The position numbers and the translations under genes are program-made. The notes under the pieces were generated by a model, which saw nothing but the letters and a program-made list of their open reading frames with translations, searched no databases and was not told the origin of the DNA. From UBA4736 sp002404015 (lineage in GTDB: Bacteria; Chloroflexota; Dormibacteria; Dormibacterales; Dormibacteraceae): DNA of 64,000 nucleotides. Below are positions 60,531 through 64,000 of the stretch, in pieces (position 1 is the first letter of the stretch; each line of letters starts with the position of its first letter). The DNA lies in assembly GCA_036747295.1 (NCBI GenBank), contig DAIOCN010000003.1, forward strand, positions 87,480 through 151,479, written 5' to 3'.

Positions 60531-62006
60531 ATGCCTGATGTGAACATGCCGAAGCTCTCGGACACCATGGAGGAGGGCACCGTCCTCGACTGGAAGAAGT
60601 CCGACGGCGACGAGGTCAAGAAGGGCGAGGTGCTGGCTGAGATCGAGTCGGACAAGGCCAGCTTCGAGATCGAGGCCGAGGCCGACGGCGTGCTCCACAT
60701 CGTCGTCGACAAGGGAGCCGCCGCCCCGGTCGGGGCGCAGATCGCGACCATCGGCGGCGAGGCGCCCAAGGCCAAGAAGCCGGCCAAGGCCGCGGCTGAG
60801 CCGGCCGAAGACGAGGCTGAGGAGAAGGCCGAGGAGAAGGCTGAGCCGACCGAGGACGAGGAGAAGGCCGAGCCGGCCGAGGACGAGGCCGAGGAGAAGG
60901 CCGAGCCTGCCGAAGACGAGGCCGATGAAAAGGCTGAGCCTGCCGAAGACGAGGCCGAGGAGAAGGCTGAGCCGACCGAGGACGAGGCCGAGGAAAAGGT
61001 CGAGCCCGCCCCGGCCAAAGCCGCGCGGAAGGCTGAGGCAGCCCCGGCCGAAGACGAGGCCGAGGAGAAGGCTGAGCCTGCGCCCGAGGAGTCCGCGGAA
61101 GAACCCGAGGAGCCGCACATCAAGGCGTCCCCGATCGCCGCCCGGCTGGCGGCCGAGATGGGGGTGGACCTGCGCGACCTCACGGGCAGCGGGCCGGAGG
61201 GCCGGATCGTCAAGGAAGACGTGCTGAAGGCGGCCGACGGCGCTCGCAAGGGCCGCCCGCAGGCGCCGGCCCGAGAGGAGCGCCGGCCCCGGCCGGGCGG
61301 CCCCGAGGTCGAGGTCGTGGAACCGAACCGGATGCAGCAGACGATCGCCAAGCGCATGACGGCTTCGAAGACTACGGTTCCCCACTTCTATGTGACGGTG
61401 GAGGCTCGCGTCGACGAGGCGGTTCGCATACGCCAGCAGCTGAAGGACACCGTCGCCGGCGCCGACAAGGTGACGATGACCGACTTTTTGACGCGGGCCT
61501 GCGCCATCGCACTCACCAAGTTCCCGGAGGTCAACGCGTCATGGGTGGACGGCCACTTCGAGCGCAAGCGCTCCGTCAACATCGGCCTCGCGGTGCCGCC
61601 GGCGCAGGGCCTCGGGCTGCTGGTCCCGGTCGTCCACGACGTCGACCAGAAGGACCTGGTCCAGATCTCGATCGAGTCCCGCCAGGTGATAGAGCGCGCC
61701 CGCTCCGGAAAGCCGGGCCAGGGTGACCTGGACGGCGGCACATTCAGCATCTCGAACCTCGGGATGTTCGGCGTGGACGAGTTCAACGCCATCATCAACC
61801 CGCCCGAGTCGGCCATCCTCGCCGTCGGCGCGATCAAGGATGTGCCCGTGATCGAGGAGGGCCAGGTCAAAGCGGGCAAGGTGATGCGGATGACCCTGTC
61901 GGTGGACCACCGGGTGTTCTATGGGGCCACGGCGGCCCAGTTCATGGCCGAGGTGCGACGCCTGGTCGAGAACCCCGTCAGCCTGGTCGTGCCGCCCGAG
62001 GCGTAG
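60531..62006 (+). CDS. pdhC: Dihydrolipoyl acyltransferase (E2)
   Basis: 491 aa. N-terminal lipoyl domain with the lipoyl-Lys42 (IESDKASFE), a long acidic/Ala/Lys repeat linker (about residues 90-195), a peripheral-subunit-binding domain (ASPIAARLAAEMGVDLRDL), and the catalytic domain. The usual DHRVxDG is DHRVFYG; the His is kept but Asp is Tyr, as I recall for cyanobacterial and plastid E2. E3, E1alpha, E1beta and E2 are therefore all encoded in one operon. Confidence 0.95.
   Translation: MPDVNMPKLSDTMEEGTVLDWKKSDGDEVKKGEVLAEIESDKASFEIEAEADGVLHIVVDKGAAAPVGAQIATIGGEAPKAKKPAKAAAEPAEDEAEEKAEEKAEPTEDEEKAEPAEDEAEEKAEPAEDEADEKAEPAEDEAEEKAEPTEDEAEEKVEPAPAKAARKAEAAPAEDEAEEKAEPAPEESAEEPEEPHIKASPIAARLAAEMGVDLRDLTGSGPEGRIVKEDVLKAADGARKGRPQAPAREERRPRPGGPEVEVVEPNRMQQTIAKRMTASKTTVPHFYVTVEARVDEAVRIRQQLKDTVAGADKVTMTDFLTRACAIALTKFPEVNASWVDGHFERKRSVNIGLAVPPAQGLGLLVPVVHDVDQKDLVQISIESRQVIERARSGKPGQGDLDGGTFSISNLGMFGVDEFNAIINPPESAILAVGAIKDVPVIEEGQVKAGKVMRMTLSVDHRVFYGATAAQFMAEVRRLVENPVSLVVPPEA
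60798..61100 (+). repeat. Tandem 33-bp repeat in the pdhC linker
   Basis: Six or more imperfect copies of a unit encoding AEEKAEPAEDE. The near-identical DNA copies suggest length variation by slippage. The product is a highly charged flexible linker between lipoyl and binding domains. Confidence 0.8.
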
Positions 62007-62011
62007 CCCCG

Positions 62012-62446
62012 ATCACATCGGCCGAGGAGCTGGAGCACCTGCGCCGGGGCGCGGCCGGGCCGCCGGCCGGGGACTTCGACACCCTTGTCCTCAGCTGCCC
62101 CGGCGGAGCGGAGGCAGCGCTGGAGAGTGTCCGCGAGGTGCTGGAGGTCGTGCTGGCCCACGCGGAGGGTCCGTGGCCTGTGCTCGAGCAGTGGAAGCGC
62201 CTCCTCCCCACCTGGTTCGTGGCGGCCTGTAGCGACGACGTGGCGGGGCAGAGCTGCGTTCTCGACAAGTGGTCCCTGCGCGCCTGGATCTTCTGGTTCC
62301 AGCCCGGACGCCGGCAGTGGCGCTGGTGGGCCGGTCGGGTCGAGGCGGGCGATCGCCTGCTGGTCGAGCTGCTGGTGGAGTGCAGGCCCTACCTGCGCGG
62401 CGCCGTGGAATGGCTCTGCAAGGTTGCAGGCGCCACTCCGGCTTAG
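62012..62446 (+). CDS. Hypothetical protein after pdhC, start unclear
   Basis: A coherent frame runs from just after the pdhC stop (ITSAEELEHLRRG...) to 62446, about 144 aa, rich in Trp (RAWIFWFQPGRRQWRWWAG). The first ATG/GTG/TTG is the GTG at 62138, but the preceding residues look coding (LVLSCPGGAEAALESV). An ATC at 62012 has GAGG 10 nt upstream. No family is recognised. It may be an accessory gene of the dehydrogenase operon. Confidence 0.55.
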   Translation: MTSAEELEHLRRGAAGPPAGDFDTLVLSCPGGAEAALESVREVLEVVLAHAEGPWPVLEQWKRLLPTWFVAACSDDVAGQSCVLDKWSLRAWIFWFQPGRRQWRWWAGRVEAGDRLLVELLVECRPYLRGAVEWLCKVAGATPA

Positions 62447-62469
62447 GCTGTCAGCTATTCCTCCCTGTG

Positions 62470-62626
62470 AGATGAGACTTGGAGGGCGCCAGTGACCCGA
62501 GGGCGTGGCTCTAACCCTCCCGGGCGTCTAGTAAGGACTGCCTTCCTGGGGACTTGTCCGCTCGAGGGTCAGTGGTGCCGGTCGGACACCCCGTTGGCCT
62601 GATAAGAAGCTTGCCCGCCTTGCGGC
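62470..62626 (+). ncRNA. Candidate IS110 bridge RNA / structured left end
   Basis: The non-coding stretch between 62447 and the transposase contains pairs that can form stems: GGAGGG (62481-62486) with CCCTCC (62515-62520), TGACCC (62493-62498) with GGGTCA (62566-62571), and GGACTTGTCC. In IS110-group elements a bridge RNA is encoded in this position. The assignment rests on position and simple pairing only. Confidence 0.35.
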
Positions 62627-62656
62627 GTGGCCCCTCACAGTGTTGCCACTCGGTGC

Positions 62657-63706
62657 TTGAAGTCACGACCGGCGCCTCACTGGACGCCACACGAGGAGGT
62701 GGTTGGGGTGGACACCCACAAGGACGGTCACAGCGCGGCCTTCCTCGACGAGCTGGGAACAGTCCAGGCGGCGCTCGAAGTTGCTGCCAATCGAGGCGGC
62801 TACCGTCGGTTGCTGAGCTGGGCGCGGAGCCAGAGCGAGGAGCGGACCGGGGCGGTGGAGGGCACCGGCAGCTATGGCGCTGGGTTGGCCAGCTTCTTGG
62901 CTGAGCAAGGCGAAGTGGTGTTCGAAGGAGACCGGCCTCAGCGCCGGGCTCCCGGCGGAGCCGGGAAGTCGGACCAGCTGGACGCCATTCGGGTTGCTCG
63001 AGAGGCGCTTGCCAGGCCTCATCATGCCAAGCCGCGGCGACGGGGTCAGCGGGAGGCGATTCGAGTTTCCCTGACTGCGCGAGCAGGTGCCGTGGACGCC
63101 TCCACTCGGGCTCTCAACCAGGTCTACGCGCTGGTAGTCACTGCCCCTGAGCCGCTGCGCGAGCGCCTCTTGGAACTGAAGGGCGGCCGCCACCTGGCCG
63201 CCTGCCAGCGCTTGCGTTGCGCCGGTGACCTGGAGACCACGACCACCGCTCTCACCCTGCGACGGGTGGCCCGGCGTGCGCTCGAGCTCGCGGCTGAAGC
63301 GGCTGAATACGAGCGGCAACTGACAGCTCTGCTCACCACCAGTGCGGCGCCGCTGCTGGCCCAGACCGGCGTCGGACCGATCTCGGCCGCCCAACTCTTG
63401 GTCTCCTGGTCTCACGCCGGCAGGCTCCGCAGTGAAGGCGCCTTTGCCGCCCTGGCTGGCGTCGCACCCATCCCGGCCTCAAGCGGACGGACCACCCGTC
63501 ACCGCCTTAATCACTTCGGTGACCGTCAGCTAAATCGGGCACTCCACCAGGTCGTCCTCAGTCGCTCCCGCTTCGACCCGGCGACTCGCGAGTACATCGC
63601 TCGCCGAACCGCCGAGGGCAAGTCCGGCCGAGAAATCCGGCGCTGCTTAAAGCGCTACCTCGCCCGTCGCCTCTTCAAGCTCCTGAAGAGCCTTGACATG
63701 CCATAG
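62657..63706 (+). mobile_element. IS110-family DEDD transposase/recombinase (intact)
   Basis: About 349 aa; starts at GTG 62627, TTG 62657, GTG 62699 or GTG 62708 (GAGGAGGT 7 nt upstream) are possible. The N-terminal RuvC-like DEDD domain shows VGVDTHKD, AVEGTGSYG, and KSDQLDAIRVARE. The C-terminal Transposase_20 domain shows LLAQTGVGPISAAQLL, FAALAGVAPIPASSGRT with the likely catalytic Ser, and HFGDRQLNRALHQV. It appears complete. The element's ends cannot be placed without an empty site. Confidence 0.92.
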
Positions 63707-63711
63707 AAGCG

Positions 63712-63727
63712 TCCCCGCCTGCGGGGG
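63712..63727 (+). other. Hairpin just after the IS110 gene
   Basis: CCCCGC, loop CT, GCGGGG, 7 nt after the transposase stop. It may belong to the right end of the element or act as a terminator. Confidence 0.4.
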
Positions 63728-63752
63728 GAGTACATCCCAGGGGTGTAAGACG

Positions 63753-63988
63753 TCAAGCGGCCGCCTCGAGCGGGGACGTCCAAGCGAGGGATTCGTGATA
63801 GAGCTGGCGAGTCCGGAGGCAGCCGTGGAGGATGCCGATGAGCCTGTTGGCGAGAGCGCGGCAGGCCTCGTTGTGAGTGTTTCCGCGGGCACGGAGCTGG
63901 TCGTAGTAGCGGCGAGCGCCGGGCGAGGCGGTGATGGCCGAGTTGGCTTCTCCGACCAATCAATGCCGACGAAAATCATCTGCTCCAC
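63753..63988 (-). pseudogene. Internally deleted IS110-family transposase
   Basis: On the minus strand the ATG at 63979 (GGAGG upstream; in-frame GTG at 63988) encodes IFVGIDWSEK, the normal IS110 N-terminus. About 20 nt later the sequence, in a different frame, reads EANSAITASPGARRYYDQL...HNEACRALANRLIGILH, the normal C-terminus, to the stop at 63753. The middle of the gene, roughly 1 kb, is missing and the ends are out of frame. This is a different IS110 subgroup from the intact neighbour. Confidence 0.85.
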
Positions 63989-64000
63989 CTCCGACTTCGA

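Noticed and set aside
61900..61930. E2 as an inactive enzyme because DHRVxDG reads DHRVFYG
   Set aside because: From memory, cyanobacterial and plastid E2 also have Tyr there and are active; the catalytic His is present.
63647..63988. 113-aa intact protein starting VGIDWSEK
   Set aside because: Only the first residues are transposase; the rest is out-of-frame translation after an internal deletion.

Overview
The window is about 64 kb of GC-rich bacterial chromosome. Genes are densely packed, and neighbours often overlap by the 4-nt ATGA/GTGA/TTGA type. Gene content (RNase J, RNase Y with YmdB and SpoVS, TadE/TadG pilins, RodZ, a LexA/RecA pair with CGAAC-N4-GTTCG boxes, a Gln-dependent NAD synthetase) points to a high-GC member of the Terrabacteria, Chloroflexota/Dormibacterota/Actinobacteriota-like. 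I cannot fix the phylum by eye. A 100-N gap inside a repeat cluster shows this is a scaffold from a draft or metagenome assembly. No tRNA, rRNA or CRISPR array was seen.

Layout. 1-4.8 kb: translation and RNA-maturation operon (infB, rbfA, nrnA, truB, ribF). 4.8-10.7 kb: glycerolipid block (methyltransferase, glpD, an alkyl-DHAP-synthase-like flavoprotein, a diacylglycerol-kinase-like protein) and a gamma-glutamyltransferase. 10.8-18.5 kb: rpsO, pnp, dapB, asd, dapA, family-4 uracil-DNA glycosylase, RNase J. 18.5-26.3 kb: zinc-ribbon proteins, an EEP-family hydrolase, ftsK, rodZ, a pgsA-cinA fusion, recA, recX. 26.3-28.7 kb: rny between copies of a palindromic 132-bp repeat. 28.7-40.3 kb: one long operon (ymdB, spoVS, miaB, mutS, mutL, miaA, hflX, dapE, dapC, dapD). 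40.4-46.7 kb: lexA with a divergent YneA-like LysM gene, a glutaredoxin-like protein, a divergent partial tad pilus locus, and an uncharacterised SOS-box gene. 46.8-51.1 kb: fatty acyl-CoA genes with a TetR regulator. 51.1-55.2 kb: half-size TauE pair, a TIGR00300 enzyme, pyrF, ttuA and ttuB. 55.2-62.4 kb: nadE and a pyruvate-dehydrogenase-type operon whose first gene is an E3-E1alpha fusion. 62.4-64 kb: one intact IS110-family element and one internally deleted IS110 gene.

How the genes work together. The two dap blocks supply most of the succinylase route to diaminopimelate. lexA, recA, the LysM gene and the gene at 46.3-46.7 kb share one promoter design, with a LexA box filling the 17-bp spacer between -35 and -10, so they form a visible SOS regulon. 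RNase Y, RNase J and PNPase are core RNA-decay enzymes.

The points I would check first are: the LpdA-PdhA and PgsA-CinA fusions, each with an in-frame Shine-Dalgarno and GTG at the domain junction; the SOS-controlled orphan gene; several genes whose conserved N-termini can only be reached from CTG or other rare start codons; the rny-flanking inverted repeats; and a possible bridge RNA upstream of the IS110 recombinase.
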